From positions 89,693,501 through 89,757,500 of the forward strand of contig CM077595.1 of assembly GCA_039654915.1 (NCBI GenBank): a stretch of 64,000 bases of DNA, written 5' to 3'. How positions within the stretch are numbered: the stretch's first letter is position 1; each line of letters starts with the position of its first letter. Positions 45,645 to 57,570 of the stretch are shown piece by piece. A model generated the notes under the pieces. It was not told where the DNA came from, ran no database searches, and saw only the letters and a list, made by a program, of their open reading frames with translations. A program made the position numbers and the translations under genes. Source of the DNA: Aquilaria yunnanensis. Taxonomy: Eukaryota > Streptophyta > Magnoliopsida > Malvales > Thymelaeaceae.

Positions 45645-46924
45645 AAGACAAAATGCCGTTCCTTCAGATGCTTCAGAGCGTCGAAACCCCACAACTTTTC
45701 TGCTTCAAAGAACCGAACTTTCAGACACTACTGAGGCTCCAACACCTGAAGAAGCCATTTGAGATTAACGTCGGCAATTCCTATAGCTGCTCGCCGGAAA
45801 TGGACCATAATCAGACTCACCAAGTCCAGCCTCTCGAGCTGGAGAGTTGCGTGACGCATGAAATACTAGAACTCCACTCGCCGTCGCCGGTCAAGTCCGA
45901 GACCAAGGAGCTCTCGGAACAGCACCAAAATTGTCGCTTTGAAGGCGTCGTGGAGCAACCCATTTCGTCATTGCCGGTGAATCAACAGACCCAGTCGATG
46001 AAATCCCCAGCCGGCGTCACCAGAGAACGGCGAAAGCGGAAGCGAACGAGGCCGGCAAAGAACAAGGAGGAGGTGGAGAACCAACGGATGACCCACATTG
46101 CCGTCGAACGCAACCGCCGGCGCCAGATGAATGAACACCTGAATTCCCTCCGAGTCCTCATGCCTCCCTCTTACATCCAAAGGGTACTCAATTAAACGAA
46201 GAAAGAGGACATTTTTTTTACAATCACAATTATCAAAGTTCCCTCCTTTTCGTCTAATTATGATGACTCTGAATGTGAACTTTAGGGTGACCAAGCTTCC
46301 ATTATCGGCGGTGCAATTGACTTCGTGAGAGAACTGGAGCAACTGCTACAAACTCTGGAGGCCCAAAAGAGAATGAAGACAAGTATGGAACAAATCGGAA
46401 ACGATTTATTAACGAGCCCGGAATCCGCCATGGAAGCTTGCCAAAAGATGGAATGTGGAATTGGAAGTGATAATGGGGAGAAAATCAACAGTGGAGCAGC
46501 CGAGATAGAGGTGAACCTGATACAAAACTATGTCAACTTGAAGATTCACTGTCCAAGAAGACCTGGTCAGCTCTTGCAAGCCATTGCCACGTTGGAGAGT
46601 CTAAGATTAACAGTTCTACACCTAAACATCACTTCTTCTCAAGCATCTGTTTTTTACTCTTTCAACATCAAGGTAACAAATTTTTTCCCTTTTCTGTTTC
46701 CTTTTGGTTCTTTGTGGTTTGAACTCAGAAACTCAGACCCGAGTTCCAAAATTTCTGACCAGATTGTTTTGTTGTTGCTGGTTTTGTTCGGTTGCTTGCT
46801 CCTTGGGTGGTGTGGCGTGGTGGTGGAATGGGTTGGAATTGCTACAATTTTCTAGATAGAAGAAGAGTGTAAGGTAAGATCAGCGGAAGAGATCGGAGCA
46901 GCGGTGCATCAAATATTTAGCTGA
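45174..46924 (+). CDS. bHLH70-like: bHLH transcription factor, group Ia (bHLH57/67/70-like)
   Basis: Exons 45174-45212, 45518-46183, 46286-46672 and 46856-46924 join in frame at GT-AG borders, giving 386 aa. The start is supported by [13 protein letters not shown], the conserved N-terminus of this subfamily, followed by an acidic EEEEEEDE stretch and the family motif [12 protein letters not shown]. The bHLH domain (about 203-256) has the H206-E210-R214 pattern of G-box (CANNTG) binders and is split by intron 2 after YIQR, as usual in group Ia. Residues about 290-385 form the ACT-like C-terminal dimerisation region ([20 protein letters not shown]). It acts in the nucleus as a dimer. Group Ia also includes SPCH/MUTE/FAMA, but the N-terminus and 386-aa length fit bHLH57/67/70, whose targets are little known. 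Confidence 0.92.
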
Positions 46925-49150
46925 ATCAAAACGGTATGCCCAAATAGAGTAGAGCAGCAAGCACTATCAAGCAACTAGCTAACTTTATCCAAGGAGAAGA
47001 ATGAGAAAGAAAAAAGTTCGGGGAGTGGGGAAGGAAAAATGGGAAAAGGGAAGCATGGGGAACCCCGTAAGTTGTGTCCATCTCACAGCCATATTTGTAC
47101 CGAAAGAGAAAAAAAAAATGGAAAATTGAAAATGGGATCGGAACAGAACAGAACGGCTTAACTCAAACGACCACCCCTTGTTTATCACTAATTAATCATT
47201 TAGTGGAACTAGAAACATAAGTATGATATGTGTGTTTCTTGTGTTTGGTTTTTGTGCTTTCATGAGTTTGAGATTTTGGTTAGGTTTTGTTAAAATGCAT
47301 GAACTTGGGTGAGTGCTGCTGGTTGTTGAGGTGGGGTCTGAAATTTGGTCCAAAGTGAAAAACGATCTCATGATTACGCTTTGGAGAATATGATGCTGCC
47401 CTTTTTATATTGACTTGGCGCTGTTGGCGGTCCCTTTGAGTGAAGTCTCATTCTCATGGATGGTGCATAATTTCACCATTGCACCCAAAAGACCAAAAAA
47501 TGTTTAAATGAATAATCCATATCAATTAAGCTTAAGAGAAAGAATTAAGGTTTGATGTGTGAGCGAAGTTAGGATGTTAATTGCTAGGCAAATTAATGAA
47601 AAGAAGTCAAAGGGTGAGGAGGAGAGCAGAGAGACAAGGGAAGGCACGTTGGGGGACTGGGAAATGTCAGAGAGAGAGAGAGAGAGGGAGAGAGAGCAGA
47701 GCAGTAGCAGAGCAGCAGCAGAAGCACGCATCCCCATGTGAAAAGGGTAGACTGGTTGCTTAGGGCCACTCTCTTCTTTTTACACTGCTTTCTTTTTTCT
47801 TCTTTTCTGGCTTCCGCTATGACGTCCCTCTCATTAGCCCCTCCATTACATGATCTTTTTACCAGCTTAATTTCCCTAGTCTTTACACTAAAGGCTAAGA
47901 GACAACTTTCACAAACCTTTGATATTAAAAACTGTCATCTTAACATTAATCGCATACATTGTTAAAATAATTGGTTCGTCCATATAAGTGCAATACATAT
48001 GGCAGAGTACATAATTTAGAAATGCAGAGAAAATGCTCATAAAGTAACTGGGTTTTTTTTATCGCTTGGTTGAACTTGAAAGTTGAAACTTGTAGTGCAT
48101 GCAAACTCATCGTTCCCAAGAAGACATTCACTTGTTCCAATATCTGAGACCGATGTTCCCTGTGGATCATACTTCTTTGTGATATAATCTAAATTAAATT
48201 TCTCTTTTTCACATCTCAATGATGAAGATTCTCGTGCTGCGTCTTCTTTCCAATTAGTTGTGAAAAACTTGCTCTGATACTTGAGGACGAGGTGGTTGGG
48301 GAAAATATATGAAAAGCGATTACTTATGAATTGAAAATCAATATTTAAAAGTCTCAAAAATTATATTTAAATTATTATTTTTTCAAAAAGTAAGTAATTT
48401 TTATTGTTTTTGCTTTTAGTTTGACACTTTGACTAACGAAGTAACGAATTATCAAAAAGAAACAAAAAAACGAAGTAACGATGGTCGCGAAACCCAAATA
48501 TGAACGGAGTGAAGCGAGCAGCGGAAGGGAACCAGCGCCCCCCTTTTAAACGCTGCGTTTTGGGAAAACCATGAAATAAGGGCTCTGCTCCTGGGCCCTA
48601 CTGATCCATCAGGGTCCAACACGAAACTAAACAGATTCAGAACCCAAATGCCTTGTTTTCATGTTGTGACCCTTAGTCAACCCTAATCTCCATGATCTTT
48701 GATTCCAGTTAGTCAATCGTCATCCATCACCTTTTCTTTTCGTTTCCCTTTCTTTACGGTTAACTTTTTAGGAGCCCGTCAAATCGAGTCAATGTTAATT
48801 AGTACATTGTACTAATTTTCCTTTTCTCTTTTTTCGATAAAGTGCACAGGATTTGTTTGGTACATATGAAAGAATCAATAAGAAATGTGTGTAATTTTAA
48901 CAAAAGTTTGTTACTTGTATTTGTGCACTACTTGTGACACATTCATATGTGAAATCCACTTGATAAGTATTTTAAAGGTGACTAAAATCGAAAATGAATC
49001 ATGGATATGTGACTTTTCATAAAACAAATGCCACAAACAATTTATCAAAACAATTTGTCAATGTAGCAAATAGAATGCAAATGGTGGGGCATTTTGCCAA
49101 AGAAGGTGAGGAATGTCGAAAATGAAAACAGAGTGGTTTGGGCATATGAT
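46925..49150. other. Intergenic after the bHLH gene
   Basis: Probable 3' UTR just after the stop, then no convincing gene. The (AG)n run is listed separately. A 106-aa minus frame at 48037-48357 shows no recognisable motif and starts in AT-rich DNA. A GC-richer stretch at 48490-48620 lacks open frames of note. Confidence 0.45.
47669..47696. repeat. (AG)n microsatellite
   Basis: About 14 AG dinucleotides with one GG interruption, followed by irregular GCA/AGC trinucleotides to about 47730. Short frames on both strands here are translations of the repeat. Confidence 0.85.
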
Positions 49151-49330
49151 GGATAACAGACAACACTTGTATCATGTGGGGACATAGCATCTCTTAGTTA
49201 TCATATTTCATGGTTAGAACATGTCACAGGTTCAAATCGAGCTCATAATAATACTTAAAGATCTTCCATTGATAATATTAGATGAAGAAATCAAACATAC
49301 TTGAGGAAGTATATGGTTATTTACCTTGAA
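49150..49330 (+). mobile_element. Possible tRNA-derived SINE remnant
   Basis: GGTTCAAATC at 49229-49238 fits the polymerase III B box. About 35 nt upstream 'tcttagttatcatatt...tggttag' is a weak A-box region. No poly-A tail or target duplication was found. Confidence 0.25.
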
Positions 49331-49548
49331 ACGGTCCAAAGCCACTTCCCATGTGTTCCTTTCTTAACTTGGAGTATTCTCTTAGTCACGAACTTGTTAC
49401 AAATACATATGATATATAACAGAGACAATTTAAGAGCATGAGTTAAAGTGGTAAAAAGGAATCTATATCTTCCATCAAGTTTCCCTCATAACAGGCTGCT
49501 CTTTTTAACTCTCAAAACCTTAGACTTTTTTGAGTTTGGGAGAATGGA
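49331..49548. other. Intergenic, no gene seen
   Basis: Short mixed-composition stretch without open frames of note. Confidence 0.4.
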
Positions 49549-50425
49549 CAAAATTACAATTAATGTTTGTTTAAAAGAGCAATTTTGCACCTGATGTTTT
49601 TTTTTTTGTGCAAAATTGCCATCAATGTATCTGTTTGGGACAATTTTGCTACTAGCCATTAAAACAACTTACGTGGCAAACATGAAAGAGATGAGGATAA
49701 AACAAGTTTCAATTATTCTAAGTTGTCTTGGCCTGAAAACCTAACCCTTACATTTTTTAATCTATCAGTATCATTATTGTATTCACCATTTGGTTATCTT
49801 ACTTAATGTAGTGTTGCTAGTTTCCTAGGATTTATGGGGCTAGAATCAATAGGCCAAGTGGGTTCTTGAGTAAAATAAATTTGGAGATTTATGGAGTTCA
49901 GTTGTTTAAGCACGAAAGGTTAAGGAAGGCGGTGGGGTCAGAGACAATGGGCATGGAGAGGGAGGCGAGGTTGGTGACAAGTGACCAAATCCTAGAGGAC
50001 ACAAGCCAAATGCATGTGATGGAGCCATTGGCCTAGCTGAGGTCATACCCATTAAAGAAGATGATCAAACTTGCTAATTCACAAAACTGGTTAGCTAGTG
50101 GTCTAGTGGTTGAGGACCAAATTTTTATGAGCTAATTAAAAGTTTTTTTTAATTTGTTACTTACTGATGTAACACTGATGTGTTGCTAATAAGACATTAA
50201 AATTTATCATTTTATACGAAACATTCTTATTGTTAAGACACTTAGTAACTATATTGGTTTTGTTTTACAAACAAATTTGCTCTAATCTCTTAACACTAGC
50301 GAGAAAAATGCTCTCAAAACATACTTTAGTGGCAATTTAATTTTGCCCGTTTTCCTTAACATGTTAGACAAAAATTCCACTTTCATGCCTTCAAAATTGT
50401 AGCAGAGGCCCAATTATAATTCCTT
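49549..50425. mobile_element. Possible foldback element upstream of CURT1B
   Basis: The left end 'gacaaaattacaattaatg' and the right end 'gcccaattataattcc' with 'tttaattttgcccg' are weak complements, as are the 'caattttgcacc' and 'ggcaatttaattttgcc' segments. The interior has no gene. A stretch at 50095-50125 (CTAGTGGTCTAGTGGTTGAG) is A-box-like, but no B box follows. Confidence 0.3.
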
Positions 50426-50948
50426 ATATATTTCTTTATTATTTTTCTTCCAAGTTTAACGGTCATCCTAGGATTCAAGTCTTCGATTAACAATTAGAAA
50501 TAAGAATGAAAAATGGCCGAGATATTTCGGGGAGGCAAAGAGGAAGACAACAAGAAGAAGGCAAAAATGAATTTTGTGAAAAAAGGAAAAAACAATGTAG
50601 AGGATAACAAAATCAAAGGCGTTCGGAGGTCCTACCTGGAACCGGTAGTCGGAACAAGCACCATAAACTGTCTATCCAAGCACCATCTATCTGGATCATC
50701 AGCTCAACGAGTGGTTCTCCCTCACCAACTTCCCAACACTAACCATCTCCACATTCCAACAACCCAAATTATCAACAAATTCCACAGAAATTATTTCCAA
50801 CAAAAAAAAATATAAACCTTAATCCCCCATTTGGCCTTCTTTTCTCTGTTTCGAGTTGCTTTGTATAATCGAACCTCGCTCTCACAGATAGCTTTTGATA
50901 AGTCTTGTTTCAGTGGGGTTCTTAGTTCAGTAGCTTCACGAGCTAGCT
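50426..50948. other. Promoter and 5' leader region of CURT1B
   Basis: A 100-aa + frame at 50513-50815 is Lys/Asn-rich with no family motif and is judged chance. CT-rich DNA (50820-50850), a TATAAT at 50864-50869 and GC-richer sequence up to the ATG at 50949 look like core promoter and leader. Confidence 0.45.
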
Positions 50949-52467
50949 ATGGTTTCGACTTCCTCGACCAACTTCTCAGTCTCTTCCTCCTCGCCTTTTG
51001 TTGACGCCAAGATGCCTCGCCAACCCGCCACCGGATCCCCGCAATGCGTCGGCCTTCCCACGCTTCCTCCGCCGCCGGCTCAAGCTCAGAGTCGCCCGTG
51101 GAAAACCACGGCCTATTGTGAGCTCAACTTTCATCCAGTCCAATGTTTGATATATATATATATATAATCTCTACGGATGACTAATAAGTAAAGCTGCGCC
51201 GATGTATCAGGTCGCAAGATTGGTCGGAATGTGATGGCTATGGCTACAGGAGAGGTTCCAGTCGCTGAAGTTGCGGCAAATGAGCTGCCGGAGATTGTCA
51301 AGTCGATTCAAGAGGCTGTAAGAATCAACCAACCTTACGACCATCGAAAATTTGTTATGTTCCTTGTATTGTAAAGAATCTAGACCATGACCTTTTTAGA
51401 TTTTATTTTCCTCGGGGGATTGTGTTGTAGTGGGACAAAGTTGAGGACAAGTATGCTGTGAGTTCTGTAGCAGTAGCAGTGGTTGTTGCACTATGGGGCT
51501 CAGCTGGAATGATCGGGGTAAGTTCTTCAATCTTATATACCCAGTAAGAAACAATGCCTAGATGGTTACCCACCATATAACTAATTTAATTTGGCTAGGG
51601 ATGGAAAATGTTCATCACAATACACTAGTCCTAGAAACATTTGTACCAATTGAAGGGTTCGCCAATGAGGTTTTGGCACCGTAGTTAAGACTGAGATCCT
51701 AAGGCTCTCGGGTTCAGGTCTTATGGGTGTAATCCCACCATTTTAGAGTCTGAATTTGTATTTATTGTTTGCTAATATCAGTGCTTACTATCCCAATTTT
51801 TGGAGAGATTTAACTGTTATTGTACATAGACATAGTTATTCAAAAGTATGACATCTGCCGGACCTATCCCTGCCCAATAGCTTTCCATATCTGATTGTTG
51901 ACGCTCCGTGTAGCTACTGCTTGGTACATCTCCTAACCATCAGTGGTAGGAAAGGATTAATTTTGCAGTGGGAATTCAGAATTCTTGTAATGTCAAATGC
52001 GGAAACATCCTGTTAGAGGAAGAACAAACACAAAGGTTCGATCACATATGCAGCTAACAATGGAAAATGTCTCAAACTCGTTGCCTTTTTCTTTAACAGG
52101 CAATTGAAAGGCTCCCCTTAATCCCTGGAATTTTGGAGGTCGTTGGCATTGGCTACACTGGGGTGAGTTTGAGTTTGATGTTCTGTTCACTTGGTTTAGC
52201 ATAATGGAGGCGTTGTTCTTACATGCATATCTGTCCTTCGCAGTGGTTTGGTTACAAGAACCTCGTCTTCAAACCAGACAGGTACTTAATTCGATGGTTC
52301 GTCCAACAAAAGGAAAATAATAATTAGTTGCAAATGCTATGTTCATTCTGTACTGCGTCCAGTTCTAGTCTAGTGGCAGATTTGCTACTAATTGCCAATG
52401 GATGTGCAGGGAAGCTTTGGTACAAAAGATAAAAGACACATACAAAGAAATCATCGGAGCAAACTAA
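50949..52467 (+). CDS. CURT1B: CURVATURE THYLAKOID 1B (CURT1B; PSI-P/TMP14), chloroplast precursor
   Basis: Exons 50949-51117, 51211-51317, 51431-51517, 52100-52162, 52244-52281 and 52410-52467 join in frame at GT-AG borders, giving 173 aa, the usual length for CURT1B. Residues 1 to about 62 are a Ser/Pro/Ala-rich plastid transit peptide. The ATAYCRKI-like junction (TTAYCRKIGRNV) identifies the B type. Two membrane helices follow, about 101-121 (AVSSVAVAVVVALWGSAGMI) and 131-151 (GILEVVGIGYTGWFGYKNLV), flanked by amphipathic helices (ELPEIVKSIQEAWDKVEDKY before, DREALVQKIKDTYKEIIG after). CURT1 proteins oligomerise at grana margins and bend thylakoid membranes; TMP14 was first described as a photosystem I subunit. 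Intron 3 (582 bp) contains a SINE-like insert. Nothing suggests a defect. Confidence 0.95.
51665..51795 (+). mobile_element. Possible SINE in CURT1B intron 3
   Basis: TGGCACCGTAGTTAAGAC (51674 on) resembles an A box. CGGGTTCAGGTC (51709-51720) resembles a B box, with spacing of about 30 nt as in tRNA-derived SINEs. 'ttatgggtgtaatccc' follows, as in several plant SINEs. The 3' tail is not clear. Confidence 0.45.
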
Positions 52468-52837
52468 TCGAACGGCGAAAGGTAGAGGAATGTGAGTCAG
52501 AGGTGGGGGTTAGGGGTATGTATGTGATCAAGCAAAATTTGTGGCAGGATGGGCATGACATGCATAACTGTGCTTCATTTTGTTAGCCTAAAGCTTTGGC
52601 CTATATATATATATATATATATATGTAAGCATGTACCTTACGCATATATGTGCTTTATATATTGCCTTGGAGATTCGCCTTCGTCTATGTTGATATTTTT
52701 TATCTAAACCCTCGTAGTCGTACATCTTTCTTCTCTTCCGCGGCCGAGCACAAAACGTCATCATAATTCTGTATCAGAGAACAAGTGTTCCAGAAGCAGA
52801 CTTAAGCGACATGTATAATATACTATACATATTACAA
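52468..52837 (+). other. 3' UTR and downstream flank of CURT1B
   Basis: No further coding signal. The + frame at 52392-52586 is the last exon read out of frame. A (TA)n run lies at 52602-52624. Confidence 0.5.
52602..52624. repeat. (TA)n microsatellite
   Basis: About 11 TA units, probably just beyond or within the CURT1B 3' UTR. Confidence 0.85.
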
Positions 52838-54116
52838 GCATATGTCTAATTAGACATTGTGGATATTTTATAAATTTACCCCAATCTTTTCCCTCTCAAA
52901 TAGTCTCTCTCTCCAAAATTGCACCCTCTCTATCCCGGCGATCCAATGGCCGTTGCTCACCTCCCCGCTTTGGTCTGACCATCCAAAAAATGTCGATCCC
53001 CGCCACTCTTCGTTCCCAACTGCCAATTGTTACCCATTGCCGTTGTTCTTCGCTCTTTGGGTCTAGCTGGTTTCCTTGATCTGACCAGCCGAATGGCTGT
53101 ATAGCTTGATGACGCCAAAGAAGAAGTCCTTGGTTAGATGACAATGCTTCTCCCGTTGAATTCTGGTCAAAATGAGGTTGATGGGGTTGAAGTTGTGAGC
53201 AAGAACCAGCTTTTGGAAGACGAGAGTGAACAAAGATTCGGTGGGCTTGTAGTCCATGCGATTGGAGTATTAATTAAGAACAGAACGGAGAGGGGAGGGG
53301 TCATGGAGGCCACCGAACACGCAAAGAACATCGGTCGGGTGAGAGCCAGTCCTTATGGGTTAGACGGAGGGGTGGTGGCGCCAATAGAGATTTCTGTGGA
53401 AAAACAATCTGACTAAATTTAAATTTGGAGGATAAAAGGAAAACACGGCATATGGAGGTGGTAAATTTGTTCAGACATTTTTATATATTCATTTAAACTA
53501 TCTGACTTACTCTGTCATACACTTTTAATTTTGAAGATAACAAATTTTTCTACTTATTGTTGTAGTTATTTTTATATATTTTGTTATATATTTTTACTTA
53601 TTAATTCAGACACTTTTACTTATTAATTCAAACACTTTTTATTTTTTAAGGTAATAAATTATTTACATATTACTCAGACACTTTTACATATTTCTACAGA
53701 CGCTTTAACATATTTATTTAGATATTTCTACACGTTTACATATCATTTTTGTCAAAGAACAAATAGTTTGTATATTATTAAAGAGAACAAATAATTTACA
53801 TATTTTTTCAGACACTTATACATACTTGGTCACACACGTTTCCCAACTGCTTTAAACATATTGCATTTTCATCTTTAACATTTATGTAGATACGAGTAAT
53901 GACGGAAGATCCGGAAGTAGCAATGGTGGCGGTGATGATGTCAGCAGCCGGAACCTTGGCAACGGGGGAAATGGGGTAAGATTTATGAAAGGAGGGAGAA
54001 AATTTTGTGGGGGACAATTTTGTCAAATTTATTTGTATGGAGATAGATTATATATGAAAAGTTAAGAATAAGTTAGTATTAGTTAATATGTCTAATTAGA
54101 CATATGTCCATAGTAT
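52838..54116. mobile_element. Unclassified TIR element with palindromic TCTAATTAGA ends, copy 3 of 3
   Basis: The left end is CATATGTCTAATTAGACATT followed by TTTTATAAATTTACCCC. The right end is GTTAATATGTCTAATTAGACATATG. Best-preserved palindromes of the family. Outside them 'gtataatatactata' pairs with 'tagtataataattatg'. The interior again has a GC-rich block (52880-53440), a tract of 'agacacttttacatatt' repeats (53470-53860) and a short GC-rich block (53890-53980). A 92-aa + frame (53138-53416) is unrecognised and not shared by the other copies. No transposase. Confidence 0.65.
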
Positions 54117-55048
54117 AATAATTATGTATAATATGGTTACACACTGTTGATCTTATCCAATATTAGTATGTATCCCTTTTCCTTATTGAGTTATTATTGT
54201 TGGGGGAAGCATATGTCATTAGCTTTATGAGTTTTTTTTTAAATAATCAGAAGCATTTTTACGTGGTACAAAGTTAAGAGATATTATGTATTTAAGAAAA
54301 ATGAGAAAATGAATGCTTTTTTAAGACCTGGAAAATACCCGAAGTGACATTTTTATGATGAAATGGTGGGGACCGAAGTCAAACTCTAGACCAACATACA
54401 CATCGATTTCGCTCCTTTTAAAAACATAAGATTTGTAGATTTTTTTTCTTAGCTTTTAAATCATATCTTGATCATTCTCAACCAATATCTATAGCTAAAG
54501 CTGTAGTTTTTCTACTAAAATTGTCATTCAGCATATGACAGAATAGATAGTCTCACTTTTAACCAAATTTCTATATTGAAAATGATCAAATTGGTTCTCA
54601 GCATATAAAATGGAGTTGAAAATATCTATGTTCGCTTTTATATGGTTTTGGAGTCACTAGATTCCAACATCTACAATTCCAGATATGAATTTTCTTGTGA
54701 AAGGTTCGCAAGCGCATGAATGGTAGAACTGATTCTATTTTTGATCCAAATTTGATCTTCTTCTTTTTTTATCTCAATTAGGTTTCAATTAGGTTGGACC
54801 ATAAACAGAAGATTATAAATGATTGAGGCCCCATTCATTGGTTTAAGAATTGTTTGATTTGGTATTCTAATTGAGAGATGTTGTGATTTTATCTATCTAC
54901 ATAAAAACAACCATTGAGCTTAATTTGTAAATGAATACTTTTTAACTCCATATTAAAAAAATGCTCAAGTTAGAGAAATTAATCATACTTAAAGTCTATA
55001 ATAATGATTTAATCTCTTAAGAGTTATACACTTATGAGTATTCATTAT
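54117..55048. other. Intergenic, possible old retroelement debris
   Basis: Mixed AT-rich sequence with no open frames. Long non-repetitive prose-like sequence of even composition (54380-54780) would fit a worn LTR, but no paired LTR, primer-binding site or polymerase motif was found. Confidence 0.35.
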
Positions 55049-55567
55049 GGGTGATTAGTATTCGGTTCAAACCGAAAAACTAAAATAATTTAAAAATTTG
55101 GTTTAGTTAATTTGGTAATTCAGTTCGGTTTCAATTGAAACCGAATAACAAAAATTTTTGTTTCAGTTCAGTTTCAATTTTGGATTTCAGTTAATTTGAT
55201 AACCGAATTAACCGAAATGTTTTATATTAGATTTTTTTTATTTTTTTATGAACAATAAAGCTACAAACTAACATAAATTAGCTTGGATTCTTGTTTTCTT
55301 TCTTTCCTTGCACAATAAATCTTTTATATTGAATGGAATTTAGAAACAAAAACAATGTCTCTCTCTCATTTCTTCTCTTATAGAATTTCACTCTCATTTT
55401 TTCGATTAATTCAGTTTGGATCGAACAGAACTGAAATATTTTGGTTTGGTTTGAATTCAGTTTTACAGGCTAATTCGGTTTATTCGATTTTTTATCATTC
55501 AAAACTGAAAACCAAATAAACCAACTGATTTGGTTTAGTTTAAATCAAAAAAATCGAATAATCACCC
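55049..55567. mobile_element. hAT-like MITE with GGGTGATTA ends, ~520 bp
   Basis: It starts GGGTGATTAGTATTCGGTTC and ends AAAAATCGAATAATCACCC. The arms are built of 'ttcggtttggttta / taaaccaaaccgaa' motifs and can pair along much of their length. No coding capacity. A clear 8-bp duplication is not visible. Confidence 0.6.
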
Positions 55568-57570
55568 TTGATATTCATCATAGACCCACAACTCAACCAA
55601 ACTTTTTCTTGGTATACATGTGATATTTTTACATTTTCTAGCTATTTTACTCTAAAATATTTACTAATTTTATAGTGAAAAATCATCAATTTTCATGCCG
55701 CTGGTAAGACTCAAATTTGAGCTAAATTTTATATTTTGATATTTGTGAATTTTCTAATATTTTTACGGTGTAAGAACAACACCACCCTTAAATAGTGGCA
55801 AAATAAGGATTTTTTGCTTAATGGGGTGAGGACAGGACTAATTTTCAAATTGTACAATCACCCATAACTAAATCATGTATAAACAAATAAAGCAGACATA
55901 AGTTTGCACCGATACATGTATAAGCATAAAACATATATAACGCAACACTACAAAAGCAAAAGGCCGCGAGCATACAGAGGTCAATACATATTGTGAATAA
56001 AATTTATGAGATGGGAAAAATGAAGATCAAGGCAAAACACAATTACACAACACAGATAGATTAAATAGAAATGAAGGAGTAAAGATTAAAGATTAGTGCA
56101 AGTGAACTATGAAGGAGAGTGGATTATGAGACAAGAGGCAGAGAGAATGGGCGGAATGGGGGGACTAGGAGTTGCAATCTTGTAAATAATGTATATTACT
56201 TATATATATGTGTAAAAATAAAGTTTAAGAAACTATCATCTCTACTGTGGCCCTGCTAATTTTTTAACATTTTCAAAAAGAAGTAAAACCCCTTAAACTT
56301 AAAATTCTGCCTTTGCCACTGGATGAGATGTGATGGACTGTGATAGGATGAGACGAGAAGAGAGCAACTAAGGATATTAGACAGTGAGATTGTGGCAATG
56401 CTGAGCGGTATGGATGACTGGATGAGATAGATACACTACACATGATTAGTAATTGGGGATTTGGGGTTTGGGAGTTTCTGCTTGTGAGAGATTGAGAGGG
56501 TATGAGATGAACATACAAGTTCCTATAAAAAGAAGGAGATAGATTTTAAAACGGTGTGATTCTAATTTGAAGACCCACTTTAACTGCTTAGGGAAGAGTT
56601 ATACATGGTCCTTATACTTTTGAACATGTCCCTCATTGGCCCCCTCTCTTTATATTCTTTTATCATATTCAAGGGATAAAATTTCACACCCTATCTCTAA
56701 CTTCTAACAAAATAACCAAGCTAATACCTCATACCCACGCACACCCCCCCCCCAACATAGATTTGCCTTCACCCTTAAATAACTTTTTTAAACTCTGATG
56801 TTAGTCGCTAACTTTAATACCAAAATAGGCGGTTATCTTTTGTGAGGTCATTCTAGAATAAGATTGTGTGTCAAAGTAAGGGTTTTTCAGCTTCCATGTA
56901 GGTTCAATCTTAGTATTCAACGCAAGTTGTCAGTTGGGTAGACTTTACTCGACATAATAAAGCGTGAATCTAACACATGCATCATTGGATCGCGCTATAC
57001 TCTCCAATCCATTTTAGGAAATTTTGGGTCTGGTTCAGATTTTCCTAAGCCTAGTAGGCTCTTGCAGGAGCCCAAGCAAGCATGCGTAAATTTGAAATTT
57101 CATTGCCGAGATCAAATGAAACTGCATCCAAGTTGGGTTTGGGCCTTAATTCAAATAAAAAAAAAATTTGGGCTTTATGTCTTGACGTCTACTGGACATA
57201 ACAATGTGTAGAATAGAATTTTATTGAATATGTGTTTGCTTGAATGATTCTATTGTACTGAATTTGATTGAAATAAAATCATTCGTTATTTTCATTTCAC
57301 TTGAAAGCATTACTCTGTCTTGAATAATATTTTTTCTAAATTAATTAATTTTTATGAAATTTTTCCATAATTAATTAAGAAAAAAATCAATAAAAACATC
57401 TAAAATTTTCAAAAAACATTGTAGAAAATACTTTTGGGACTTATTTAAATATAAAGTTTTAATTAGTATACCAATTAAGCATAATCAATATATATCAAAA
57501 TAATTGCTGATAACTTATTTTTAAAAATGATCACGAGCACATTTTATAGCCATTTTGGTAAAAAAAAAAA
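55568..57570. other. Intergenic, no gene seen
   Basis: AT-rich. The 81-aa minus frame at 56273-56518 is Ser/His-rich with no family motif. A run of nine C lies at 56745-56753. No matching element ends were recognised. Confidence 0.5.

Noticed and set aside
48037..48357. 106-aa minus-strand open frame downstream of the bHLH gene
   Set aside because: No motif recognised and no neighbouring exon-like frames; kept only as a note in the intergenic entry.
50513..50815. 100-aa open frame just upstream of CURT1B
   Set aside because: Lys/Asn-rich start, no motif; sits where promoter and leader are expected.
54200..55040. Worn LTR of a retrotransposon
   Set aside because: Composition suggests it, but no paired copy, TG...CA ends or coding remnants could be found.
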